A stretch of 64,000 nucleotides of DNA from Isoetes taiwanensis. Taxonomy: Eukaryota; Streptophyta; Lycopodiopsida; Isoetales; Isoetaceae. The stretch is taken from NCBI GenBank assembly GCA_021234155.1, contig JAJEKV010000025.1:2999339-3063338 (forward strand), in the 5' to 3' direction. Each line of letters opens with the position of its first letter. Positions within the stretch are counted from its first letter, which is position 1. The notes beneath the pieces are model-generated. The model did not search any database. It was not told where the DNA came from and worked only from the letters and a program-made list of their open reading frames with translations. The translations under genes and the position numbers were made by a program. Of the stretch, positions 33,082 through 45,384 are shown piece after piece.

Positions 33082-33429
33082 TGATCTTAGGCTTCCAGTA
33101 TAATTTTAAGCTTTGATATTGTAGAAGCAATCTATTGTTGCAGTCTACGTTTAGCTTGAGGCAGACCCTTTTTCTAAACGATAGCTCAAAATCAAGGCTA
33201 CTATCTGTTGATGCATGTACTTTCCATGGTAAAATGATTAGGAATTTGCATAATTTTCATTCTGCATACCTCTCTTTTACAAGTAAAGGCACAAAGCTTT
33301 AAGCTGTTAGTTGCATCACCTCCAGACACATTGATCTTTTTGCCACTCCATTTTTTACATCTCCTCTAGATACAAACCATTTTGCTACTCCATTATTTGT
33401 CAAGGACATTCTTTCTCCAATTGCATGTA

Positions 33430-35262
33430 AGAGGCTCTTTGATGCTGGAAATTTGGTTTGCAAGACGTTGTGGCAAGTATGCCACTGTGCAGATATTCTA
33501 ATAATATGGTCCATTTTTATTTGATTCGTGCAGGCTATAGCATGGAGAGCGGCTTTGTCCAATCAACAACATTTACTCTTAAAGAGTTAAGCCTTTTGTG
33601 TTTCTGAAGCTCGGGGACTTCCTAAAGAGTACTAGACACAATTTCTTTCTCATCGATCCTGTCTTTTTCAAGGTATGGAGCCATTTTTGCAAAATTATAC
33701 AGGGGTTAATATACCCAATTTGATCTATGCATTTCAGGAAAGCAATTTGAGTGCAGATTTATCATATTTGGATAAGTGCCTTATTGTCACTCTTTTCTCA
33801 TTTCTATTTTTGCTACTGATTTCTGTACTGCTATTTCTATACTGATTTCTGTTGTGGCTTCACATGTTTATGATCAGTGGTGCATCTGTATTCTGTACAT
33901 TGAGTACAGATGATGGGCACATGCTTAGACTATTGACATTATTGGAGCATCTAGATGATGGGCACATGCTTAGACTATTGAAATTACTGGAGCATCTTAC
34001 ACTGACTGATACCAGGTAATGAAGTTGCATTAATCTTTATGGTTTTTGCCACAAAATATCATATGCAAACTGCTAACTATTGGTATTCAATCAGCATATT
34101 GTTGCCTCCGCTGGAAAAGCTGGCAATGAATTTTAGCAAATGTTCGTGTCTATAGGATTTATATGCAATTTGGTGAATGTCCTCACGTGTTTTGCAAATG
34201 CATTAGGGAGCTACTGAGGTGCCTTCGATTGTAGAGGTAATACCCTTTGCTTATGGCTTCATATTGCAATATTGACATTTCATCCACCATAGAGCAAAAG
34301 ACGTTAAGACTCCACAATTCATGTTTTATAATCATGAATACTTTATGTTTGTACCTTTCCTTTGATTTCTCATCCATTACTGCCCACATATAACATGAAA
34401 GAAGTCTTGCTCGATCATATTCTCAAGTGCTTAATGATGGCTCAAAGTTGACTTTTCAGTTAAACGTGCTGGTAGATTTATTTTAGATGTAAGATGCACA
34501 TGCATTCTACTCAACTGCCCCACTAAATATTTCATGCATTTATTGTCAGGGCGACTTCTAATGCAAAAGATGACCGTTCACTCTTTCTTCTCTTTTAATT
34601 CTTCAATGTCCAATCGCATGGTACTTCAACTTGATTCTTGAAGCATTGCTAAGATTATCCTTCAACGATGTCTCCTATGACAAGTGTGGCAGTGGCGAGT
34701 CCTATTTCTGTTTCAACTACTCAAAAAGGTGAGTAGTATGATTTTACTGCCTATGACTATACGATTAGCAGGACCATATATAGAAGTCGAGAGATCTTAC
34801 CATTCTGGACTGAGACTATGCACACTGCAATCAGGAGTCCCGTTGCTTCCATCAACAAACATGTCTGGGAATTCAAATGGTTTACATGTATGTCTTCCTT
34901 CTATATAAGAAGTGACATCAGTCAGACTCCATATTTTCACCCTAGCATGGGTGAAATACTTCAAAAGCAGAGGCCTTTGGATCGCTAGCTATCTATTGCA
35001 ATAGAGATTCACAATGGACGAGCTTTCAGAACATGAAATTCATATCCCAGTTTACTCGAGTTGGAAAGGATGAAGTCGTCCTTATTTTCTGCTGTAAGTT
35101 TTATAATGCACAAAGTATTAGTAAGATAACTTTGACATCCCTATCTTCCTAGACACCAATATGAAACGTTGGAGCTCTTATCTAATGGTCTGTGCTGCAG
35201 ATCCTAGAATTCTTTCACGAGCATTCATAACTGCAATTGCATACATCTGCATTTCTTCAGGT
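33430..35262 (+). other. Scattered exon-like pieces, unrecognised
   Basis: Pieces with good splice sites and protein-like reading: 33430-33475 (RLFDAGNLVCKTLWQ, donor CAA|GTATGC), 33603-33672 (PFVFLKLGDFLKSTRHNFFL, donor AAG|GTATGG), 33883-34016 (ends in LTLTDTR, donor CAG|GTAATG; contains a ~47-bp internal duplication giving MLRLL.LLEHL twice), 34671-34730 (TSVAVASPISVSTTQK, donor AAG|GTGAGT) and 35201-35261 (flanked by CTGCAG| and CAG|GTAAAG). They may belong to one plus-strand gene or be unrelated relics. Confidence 0.25.
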
Positions 35263-35409
35263 AAAGGTCCGTTGTCATTGTTGATGTGTTTAAGGTCTGT
35301 GGACATCATTTATGGAAGGCCTGTATGCAAGCTCCATTCAGACCGAAACAACTCCATTGCCTATATATTAAAGTGCAATGCAACAAAGATTAGAATGGTT
35401 TCTCAGTGA

Positions 35410-38400
35410 CAGCTATGATTAAACACAAATAAAATGGTATATCCCAAGGAGCTATGTTGCGGTATGTCTATGAAGATGTTAGACGGAGGCTCTTGCTCAG
35501 CCTGATTTTCTTACCTTATATTTTCCTTCTTAATCAGGCCCAACCCTCTTGAAGTGGCAGAATTTTAAAAGCTTGAAGCTTCTGCATTTTTTTATTTGAC
35601 CTCTATGTGCTTTAAAAGGAGCATCCTCTATATGATGTGTTTATGAGCTTATATTCCAATCAAAAGCTGTCGAACTTTATATGCAATTAATGAGCTAGAT
35701 CACACATGGTTGCAGTAAAAGTTATATTTTCTTTGCTCTCCACATCCATGATCCACTAGCTATTGGCACAAATGACACCATATGCTCCCTCACCCTGACC
35801 TCTCTTTTATAAAACGAGACTAAAAACCCCCTCTTCAAATAAAAACAGTTCTTTATGTCTCCCTTCCATCTCTCAATTTAATACATGTTAATAACTTTTG
35901 AAGTTTCAACCCTCATTCAAAAACAAGAAAAAAAAAAGCAATGGCATATCTTTAGTTCACTGTTTTCTTACTTCGTAAATTTATTACCTCTTCACTACAC
36001 ATCGTGCCGAAATGAACATCGCCATTCGTATCGTATCTATGTTGTGCCTAAGTATCGTATATCATGTTACCATTTTGACCCAAATGGTTGTGTTTCTTAA
36101 ATATATAAGTACCATATATCATGCTACCATTTCAAGTGACTAGTTTCGATATACAAATTCTCTTCTTCATATAGATATTTCTCCTGTGTTCCTTTTAATA
36201 TGATGTGGATGAATGTACATCAGCCTTAAGGCATGTACAACTGCATATTTGGATTTCATCTTGCTAAATCCTAAATCCCTGTTTTGCCTACGTTAACCCC
36301 AGAGCTTCTATGCTCATGCTGCATTGCTGCTACTACAGGCATTATTGGGAGTGTAGGCTGTCAATATAGTGTAATTTTGCATAAATCAATAGCAAAGTGG
36401 AGTCTAGCAACATAATAAACATTTATCGCGTAACATTATCAAAGCCTATCTTAAAATATCTCCTCTATATGGGAAAATACCGATACCACAGAGGCAACCA
36501 CATTAAGGCACAAACACTCATCGACTACTATAGGGTGAGAAAAGTGAGTGCGTGCATACTGCATGGGTAGTCTTCGATCTATCTAAAGAAGTGCTTAAAT
36601 TAAGCTATTATCTTTATTTTGGGTTCATTCTGCATATAGAAAAGATATTTGGACATTTGATACTTATCTATTATACTTAGTTTGCATTACCATCCTCCTT
36701 ATTGCAATTTTTGAACTATAGTCTTATCCTATATTATTGTCCTTACGAAAATAAAGGATCAACTATATGAAGCAGTTATATAACTACATGCATAAATTAT
36801 AGGCATGTGTTGAGGAACCACAAAAGTTTTTCTATAGTACATTCAGGGTTGTGAATATTTGTACTTGGTCCAACATAACATAATAAAGTTTAGGTCTCAA
36901 ATACCTATACGCAAATATGTTAATGAATCTTAAAAACTTCTATTTTACCCTTGCCCCTTCAAGTCACATTGTCTATTCTAGCAACAATCAAATGGCTACG
37001 TCTTCAAATTGTTACTAAGCCTGGCAACGCCAGGCACCATAACTAGTGTGTATAGATATTGCTCTAGATCAGTGCCTAAAATCACCCCTAACCCCTAAGT
37101 ATACGTACGCAAATGGTCCAAAAAACACCCCTCCGTTGAACTCTCATGGGCTATACGCTAATGAAAGGTGAATCCCCTGGGGGAGCTTCATGGTCGCTCC
37201 ACCTGTTTGGGGGGAATCCGACCTTCAGAATCCTGTTGCCATAGAGAATTTTACTGGATCTGGAACTGAGGGATTGCTTGGCCGTTGAGCAGGGCTGGAA
37301 CTGAGCAGGGCCGGATTGCTTTCGTAGCAAGAAAGAAAGGGACGTCATTTAATTTTTATTTGGTTTTTTTTTTTTAATAGGGCACGTGTCATGTAATTAT
37401 AAGATGCAGCAATCATTTAGGCCAAAAATGCAATTTTTGTCCTAGCCTTCCCTTTTAATTGATCCTAGCCTTCCCTTTTAATTGATCCGCTTAGTAAGTC
37501 CTCCACGTATCGCCCCCAAATTGTTTGCTGGGGAAAAAATATTACTATCAAACAGAATTGGGGACTGCCTTATATATGTTGAGATAATAGGTTTCAATCC
37601 CACAGGATGTGTTGATGATGTTGCCTCATATATTCATAGCTCAATGTTAAATTGTATATACATATTTCTTTCTATCTTTACATTTCAATAAATTACATCT
37701 TTCCCTTTGGAAGTAAACCGGCATCTCCTATGCTGCTTTGTCCTCTTGTACGTGTGCTATCTCAATGTGACATATCCTGTATTTTTCTCAATTGCCCACC
37801 TTATTTAAGCAAACATTAATTACTTTGAGAAATTTGGAATTCTCGTTGAGTACGAAATAGGTTGCAGTGGCCATATAAATCGTTAAAACACCTCTGCGAG
37901 AACCTCATTGATCCAGCACACATGAAAAAAATTGGACAAATCGCCATTGCGATCTTTTTTATAGTAGAAGACCACTATATGAACTTTTTAAGGGACATTT
38001 TTACAATATAATATAATTATTGTTATAAATTTTGTACATGGTGGGCTTGTCAAGATCGCCATTGCGATCTACTGAGATTAGAAACGAGTGCATATTGGAC
38101 ACTCACTAAAAAAATAACATGTTTATTTATGCATTTTAAAAGCAACTAAAAATATAACCTTATAAAAGAAAAACAATTTTTTTGCTCAACCTTACAAAAA
38201 TATAATCTTTCAAAAAATAGTATGTGTGCTCAAGATAATCGCTGCAGCGATTTTGATGAGCAGCCTTTTTGTGCCCTTTTTGTGTTTATCTAAATTGCCT
38301 TGAGCAAACCAAGATCTTCTATTGCCCTCCTAGTGCTCATCGAAACCATCATGGCGATTAAAGCGAGCTAGTATTTACCATAGATGCAGCCTTCGAAAAC

Positions 38401-41250
38401 ATGCTCATCTCAAAAACCTGTTAGGAAGCCCAGCTTCTAATTCATCTATTGCAGGTGGATTTTTGTTACATGACAAATGGAATCAGCGATACACCCGTGG
38501 ATATATAATTGCTTGCAAAGACATGAAAAAATAGAGTGTTTTTTTTTTCTTTTTTTTTTTTTCCTTTTTTCTTTTTTTTGAGGGAAAAGCTCATATGCAA
38601 ATAATTGCATCGAAAAACAAAATAGTTGCCAAATAAAGTAGAAGAAACTGGCCGTGGCTGGGACTAGAATCTGTAGCCCTATTCCGAATTTACTATTGTG
38701 GATGTGCAATTAGGGGAGGATGCCCTTCTTTCATCCACTCCCCTTCAATGGTCCACTTTTTGCCCCTTAACAACCCACTTTTTACCCTTTGATAGCTCAC
38801 TTTTGCCTTTTAATAGCCCACCTTTGCCCTTCAATAGCCTACCTTAAGAACTATTAAAAATTGAGCTAAATGCATGGTCTATTGATGGGCACTTGTAGTC
38901 CAACGAAGGTCAATTGTGAGTATTTAGTGGTCTATTGGAGGGCTTTTTGTGGTCCATTGAACGGCATTTTAGGGTTTATTGGTATCAAAATTACCATACA
39001 ACTTGAAATCTTTATAGCAACCTTCCAATTTGTCGAAACAACTCGTGCTTAGTATCAATTGAAAGCTAAACTTTGAAAATTCATAATATTATTTCAAAAT
39101 AGGAGATTCAAAAAAAAATTTTGTAATAAAGGTTTTTCACTTAAGTGGGCAGTTTATGGGCACCCTCCTCTACCTGCAAACGCATGAAAAAGCAGAGAAA
39201 TGTTTTAAGAAGAAAACTTGGCTGGATACCAATATGAAGCCATGCTTTTTATTTTCATTATTTAGATGCATTTATCGTTTTTCTGCTAGATTGCCGCAAC
39301 TGGCTTTATCTACAGTTTTGTTGGGTTGTAGACTCGTTGGGGCTTTATGAGTGCCCGTGCACAAATAGGGCTATGGCGAAGAAATCTGGGAGGATGATCT
39401 GCTCGTGCTTGCAATATGAGAAATTGGGTTGCCATATTTGATAAGGCATGCATTTTTCCTGGCCCAAAATCCCCATTGTTATGTCCCGAATGGATCATCC
39501 CCAACTTCTATGGACTGATCATGGTTTTCTTAAACATCCTACTGCTCTACTGCTTATACTTCATATAAAACTTCTTCAAAATGCTTCCTAATTTCTATCA
39601 GAGTTAGCATCAATGGAAAAATAGGAAAGGTCCCTATACAAAATCAAGTCTTGCATGAAATTGACTTAAAATACCCTGAATGGTGAACCACATGAAAGGG
39701 GACGACCTTGCAAAAATCGCCGCCATTGTCGGAGCACAACGCAGCAATATCCGGAGAGCAAGCAAGCAGATGGATAAGTTTATCCCTAAAATCTCAAGAA
39801 CTTGAGTTCGGTCACTTCCAGGAAAACCTCCATCCAATTTTCTCTGCAGATCTAATCTTAAGAGCTATGCAGCAACAAAATAGAAGAAAGAGAAGATTTG
39901 CAACTCGAATTGAAGCTAAAACTCATCTGTTTGCTTGTCACACCTGTCATGAATTGGTGAAACAAATTTGTGCAATGCTAAGGCAATGCTTTGCCAGAGA
40001 TTGCTTGAACCTAATGGGAACGACGAGTTCTGTGTCTGACTTTGCCACAAGGCACAACAAAGCCCTGAAATCGGGAGATGCCCCCTAAGCATGCGAAGCA
40101 GAGTATAGAGAGATTGCTTGCAGGACAAGAAATGGGAAGATTCACCGAGGGAATCCCCCATATCGCAAGGCTTAATATTGACTATAGTCTTCTCATACGT
40201 GCCAAACAAATATTACGATCAAACAAAAAAGGAAGCTGCATTATATATGTTGTGATATGTTTTGATTGAATGATAGTCCTTCACCCAAGAATATTCCTTT
40301 AGAAGACATTACCTTTAATGCCCAAAGTTTCCCTTTGAACAATCAATCGACAAAGAAAGAATGAACAATTCACAAGCACGCTCAACTACTAGATTAAACA
40401 TATGCCTTTTCATAGACACTTCTAACATAAAAAAAAATTGATTATAGGACCATGTCTTCCAACAAATTGACCATGTCTTCCAACAAAGTCAAGCAATTAG
40501 CTTTGCTGGGATAGGAAAAAGTGCCATGACAAAAGATCTTGCTTGGCATTAATGCTCCAACCAGAGGACACTTTTGTTGCCCCCTACCTGAGATTCAGAC
40601 CATGCAATCTGAAAATCAAGGGCTGAGATTTGTGCCACGTCAGATGGGGGCTGTAAAACTAAGACTAGCCCCACCAAGTTTTTGGGAACAGCCGGTGCCC
40701 ATACGCAATGGGTCCAGATTCAATCTCTTCCTATTATCCTTTGATGTTTAAATTTCCCCACATTGTCCATATCCCACAAAGCAAACCTCGAAAGAGTTGC
40801 ATACACTAAACAAATGGTCAACTAAAAAGCAAAATGCAAATGCAACTGGAATTGATCCCATCTTTATGTTTTATTCCAACGGGGTTTGAAAAAAGACCCT
40901 TGATTATATTGTTTAACCATATTCTAAGTTAGCTTAATGCCATGTTAGCATCCATAGCATTTATGCAAGTGCTAGCACCTACCTTATCCATAAGATATTC
41001 TCATCTAAAAAGTAGAACATTGCCCAGCATTGTGAGTGCATGTGCGGTACATTCATGAATTGTGAATGAACTGGCATCACTTTGCAAACGTTAAATAGCA
41101 GGTGTCCTATGTCTCGCTTCGTCAAGTTGCATTCATTGGTGTGCAAAAAATACACGACAATACTACTTTCTCCCCGTTGACAATCAAAATCAGCTAATAG
41201 ATCCTTTCCAATATGTCAGGCAATATGGTTTTCTTACCCGCACATGGGTC
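35410..41250. other. Gene-poor stretch
   Basis: No gene recognised. It holds a 23-bp tandem pair (CCTAGCCTTCCCTTTTAATT, about 37440-37486), poly-T runs (38538-38580), a five-unit degenerate ~22-bp array of CCCACTTTTGCCCTTCAATAG type (38735-38845) and two related segments at 37530-37600 and 40205-40270 that share ATCAAACA and TTATATATGTTG. The ORF 39708-40088 (126 codons, basic) is open but resembles nothing known to me. Confidence 0.4.
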
Positions 41251-41251
41251 C

Positions 41252-44200
41252 CTAAATGAACTGCTTAAAGTATTCAGTTGCAACAAGCCGACCTCGGGTG
41301 TTAACAGACAACTTCAGCTCACTTATTTCTTTATCAATGTCCTGTGCACAAAATTAAACACCCAAGAATTCTGAAAAAAGCATCCATTATCAAGCTAAAA
41401 AATCAACTATCTTTAGTGACAAAATAATAATTAAATACTTCAGACATGCAGAGGTACACAAATAAGTATGTCTCCTTCTCCCTTTCCACTCCTTTCCCTC
41501 TTGTCTTTACCCCCTCCCCCTTCTCTACCTCTTCCTTTTTCTAGTAGGATGCAATTCCACAAATTTGCTTGTACATGCCATGATGGGAATGCCATGATGG
41601 GACAAAAGACCGCCTGCCATATACAAAGACATTCTCCTTCACCTTCTCCCCTTCCCCTTCTTTTTCTAGTACAAGTCACTCTAACCATGCTTATAAATGA
41701 AATGACATAACCCATGAAATTATGCAGGCTTAAAAAATCATGTTAGGCATGCAGATATGAACTTCCTCAGATGTTAAATACAGCTGCAACCACTAAAGCT
41801 TGGTGCGTTGGCATGGATCAGAAGGTTGCTATACATCATTGTGGTGGGATGCTTAAATCCTAAGAATCAAAAGAAACATAGTAATCACGAGTTCTGATCA
41901 TTACCTCCATAAACTGCACAATGAAATCAATTAGTTTGCTTTTGATCATCTCCTCGCAATGGTAGTTTGTAATCAAGAAACTGATATCATAACCCTGATG
42001 AAAGAAATAAGAACAAGTTAATTAGCCCAGTTGTGAAATGAAAAATCATCTCATGTGTAAGATCCCAGTCATTTAGAAGAACCAAGTCCAAGGAAAAGTT
42101 CTCTAAATTGCCCACATGGATGCAATTCAATTAGAAGAACCAAGTCCAGAAGTCTTTGAATTGCCCACGTGCATGCATGTGCACACAGGCACGTATAAGT
42201 ATGTGTTCCATTACTGACTGGAAACACACCAAATTCTCCTTTAGGTGCTTCTGCTGCTGCACAACACTTTGTCAAATGGTAATAGCCATTTGTCCAATTA
42301 GCATTATATTTGTAAAGTTCGAAGCTGTTTTGGATAAAGATATTGTGCTTGAAGCTTGAACATACATTGGATAAAGAAAATCGAATAATATTCAAAAAAG
42401 CCCCCTGTTTTGCAGTAATAAAGGCGAGGCTGGGATATACAACAAACTACTTGTGGCTTTTGGATTTGTGGAACTGAAGGATAATCAACGTACTTGAACT
42501 GGTTTTCTCCTTAAGACTTCAAATGACTCTGCTCGCATGGAGAGGAATCTCAGAAATTTCTTGGTTAATATATTCTCCAATTCATCTGCCTGTTTCACCT
42601 GTAGAATGACAAATGCTAAGATATCAAGCACTAAAGACAAAAATATTTTAAAGATTTGAGCAAAGGCCACAGCCACTGGATTTCCGACTGCAGATATCTT
42701 AACATGCAGAAAATAACTCTAATTTTTTCAAGATGCAGACGTGGGTTGCTTCAACCATTTTCAACACAATCTGCAGACGAAAGGGAAAAGATTATTTGCC
42801 TTTATGCTTATCCGCAACGAATTCACCGAAGTTTCTATAAGGCATCTCTCTGCTTCGTTTCTACAAATAAGCACCTGGAAAACATTTCAGCTCCCCCTGT
42901 GATCAGAATGTTGAGCTGAACAAAGACTGAGAAGCTGCTCCAACCTCAAAATTGGCATCCAAACTGTACTTTGAATAGAGCATTTCAGAAAAGGTGTTTA
43001 CAAGCGTAGACATTTCATATTTTTTGCACTTGAAAATCACTTTTCCTGGCAACAAGAGTACTCACAGGGTTTAGCAACAGCTCTGAATTTGTCCTGCATC
43101 AAGAATTAAACTACCATTAAAGCCAATGTTGCTTGATTTCAACCGCTTACATATGAATTAGTCAAACCTACTTGAGTTCTACTTCAGGTTTGTTATGCCT
43201 CTCAACATCTTGACAAGGGAAGTTCTGTCCCAAACAAAAAGTCAAACCACTGAGTAATGTCGTCAACAGTTAATAAATTTTAAAAAGTAATTTGATAACA
43301 TCCATCTTGTGTGCTTCAAATGCACATATGAGAAAGGAGATTAGAAATGCAAGAAAAGGGGATTGATGGAAACAGAAAGTAAGCAAAAGCAGAAAGAATG
43401 AAAGTATAGGTACATAACACAGTTTCTAGCATTACAAAGATTTTGTTAAATGATAGTCCTCGTCTCAAAAACAAATAGGTGTGGATCCAGCAAAAATCGA
43501 AAGGCTTTCTTTCTAAATAATGTAATGTAATATATTCACAATCTCATGGAGAACCTACTGTCTAGGAGACAAAAAACAACTACAAAAATAAGGTGCTCCA
43601 TAAAAATGAGCTACAGATCAATCCACCTCTGTAAAGACACCTCATGAACTTGTAACATCTCCACACGGAAAGATACAAGTAACTGGTATATACATTTTGA
43701 AGAACAAATTCTTTTAATTCATGACGATCTCTAATTGCCACATATGCTGGACAAGTGATTAGAAAATGGTGTTCATCTTCCACTTCGTGTAATCCACAAA
43801 CTTCACATGTTCTCTGGGCCCTGGGGATTTGATGCCATCGACCACACCCAATTTGCAGGTGGTGGGAGCTAACCCTCATCCGACAAATCAAGTGTTTGGT
43901 GTGCTCTAGGTAAAGGATCAAGAAGATACTGCTGCACTGTGTAAGTAACCAGAGGATTAATTTCTCGTTTATAGAACTCCATTTTTCCTTGTGCATTTGC
44001 CCATAGTTTATCAACAACTCTCGTTCTGACCCAGTCCCTGATCCCCTCTGTTTTTGTAGGTATATCTACCATTGAGATACCCCAACGGTTCAACCATGCA
44101 ACTACTTTATGATACCAACCATTGTCACGATGGTTGGTATCATATTCCTTTATATTTATTCCTTTCTATACTCACATTTTTCCGCAAATACCCATGTCTT

Positions 44201-44845
44201 TAAAATACATTAATACGGCTGAATGACATTATCTAAGTTGGGAAGGATTACTTTTTTAGGCCTTCGTTGCATATTATGAACATCAGACGGAGCCATTTAA
44301 GTGCGTCTCACGATCATCCAAGATAGCAAGTATCTCTCATGGTCGCCATGTCATTTTCTCCGACATAAATGTCAAATGCATATGCTAAATTCAAGCATAA
44401 TAATAATACTTTGCCTAATATGATGATCCCATGAATGCTTGAATCAGTCTTTGAAAAGATGATTTTTACAAGATGCCAGGCATCAGATCAGCAGCCATTC
44501 AGGATAGAACCATTACTCAGTTTTGAATTTGCTCAATATTTTCATGTGCCTAAACAGCTATAGCAAACTGGATACATTACTTACAATAGCTTGGGAGGTT
44601 ACCTGTAAGCAAAGTGCAGCTGTCAAGGTGTTCCTGATGCATGTCAAGTAAGGCCTCAAAGTGCTCACCTATAATTTCAATCGCGACGAAAAAAATGAGA
44701 AACAAAAAGACATCTCTTACTGATTAAAAAATTGAGCAGCAACTTGCTCGAGGATTAGATGTCCACCACGTTGAACATTACAGACATAACCAAAACCTAC
44801 CTGGCCAGTTCTAGAGGGAGGGGTTGAGGTTGGAGAAGAAGCCAT
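41252..44845 (-). CDS. ARPC4: ARP2/3 complex subunit 4 (ARPC4/p20), complete eight-exon gene
   Basis: Eight exons join in phase to 183 codons: 44845-44801, 44668-44603, 43224-43172, 43093-43066, 42874-42800, 42598-42494, 41994-41905 and 41341-41252 (TAG). The protein reads [105 protein letters not shown] and [19 protein letters not shown], which is ARPC4 from end to end at normal length plus a short N-terminal extension. ARPC4 with ARPC2 forms the core scaffold of the ARP2/3 complex that nucleates branched actin in the cytoplasm. Introns are GT-AG, except the one after exon 5, which begins GC. An in-frame upstream ATG at 44926 would add 27 residues; I prefer 44845. The gene stands head to head with the RING-E2 gene. 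Confidence 0.93.
41470..41690 (-). repeat. Polypurine/polypyrimidine tracts in the last ARPC4 intron
   Basis: Two C/T-rich blocks on the plus strand (41470-41543 and 41630-41671) each end in TTTTTCTAGTA. Between them, CCATGATGGGA occurs twice in near succession. The open frame on either strand here is low-complexity and not a gene. Confidence 0.6.
42065..42170 (+). repeat. ~57-bp tandem duplication in an ARPC4 intron
   Basis: TTAGAAGAACCAAGTCCA followed by AATTGCCCAC(A/G)TG occurs twice, at 42071 and 42131. It is intronic and without visible function. Confidence 0.7.
43580..44093 (-). mobile_element. LINE 3' fragment in ARPC4 intron 2
   Basis: Two minus-strand frames joined near 43880 read [14 protein letters not shown], then [20 protein letters not shown] and [20 protein letters not shown]. 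This is the cysteine/histidine zinc-like module that closes the ORF of many non-LTR retrotransposons (C-x2-C...H...C, with the SSHxLxIxxGR lead). It lies in the 1.4-kb intron between exons 2 and 3, in the gene's own orientation. The reverse transcriptase itself is absent. Confidence 0.7.
44108..44144. repeat. Perfect 15-bp hairpin
   Basis: TATGATACCAACCAT and ATGGTTGGTATCATA are exact reverse complements separated by TGTCACG. Intronic in ARPC4, next to the LINE fragment's upstream end. Confidence 0.7.
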
Positions 44846-45384
44846 GGATAACAGGTTGGGATTGCGGTAGCACAAACATTCGTCCTGGCCGATCGCAGCA
44901 GATTTTGCATTAGGGTTGAGTGCCAATATTATTCAGGACAATTTTTGTCTTCGTTTTCTATTGTGGAATAAGGTGTAGATCACAACAATTTTTTTTTTTT
45001 TTTTCCGCACGTTTGCACAAACGCGAGTTGAGACTTTAAAGCAATTTGAGACTATCCACGTTGCAGCCAGTTGGGATTTTTGTGCATGTGGAGAGCCTCA
45101 TAGTCGTCCGATTCGATCTACGGTGGAGAAAAAACTCGAGAAATTCCAGCATGTCTATCTCCAGGGTAGCGTTTATGCCCCGGCTAGAGAGATTGAATTT
45201 AAAGGTACTTTAGGCAGGATATGAAGAAGAAACGTTATAATTCTGGTCAAATGTTTGTAATCTCCTGCAAGAAGTTGGGTTCTTAATATTTTGATAATTG
45301 TCAAGCATTCTATAGGGTTGCATAAATGTCGTAAAACTCTTTTCTCATTTCATCGTTTCATTTTTTGAATTATTTTAGATATGT
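44846..45384. promoter_or_regulatory. Shared upstream region of ARPC4 and the RING-E2 gene
   Basis: About 540 bp separate the ARPC4 start codon (minus strand) from the first copy of the RING exon start codon (plus strand). It contains a T-tract (44990-45004), the block CGCACGTTTGCACAAACGCG (45006-45025) and TCCACGTTGCAGCCAG. The block with CACGTTTGCACAAAC recurs upstream at 53616 and 56554. A bidirectional promoter is inferred from the arrangement. Confidence 0.45.

Noticed and set aside
41440-41715. ORFs on both strands in the polypurine tract
   Set aside because: Low-complexity translation inside an ARPC4 intron.
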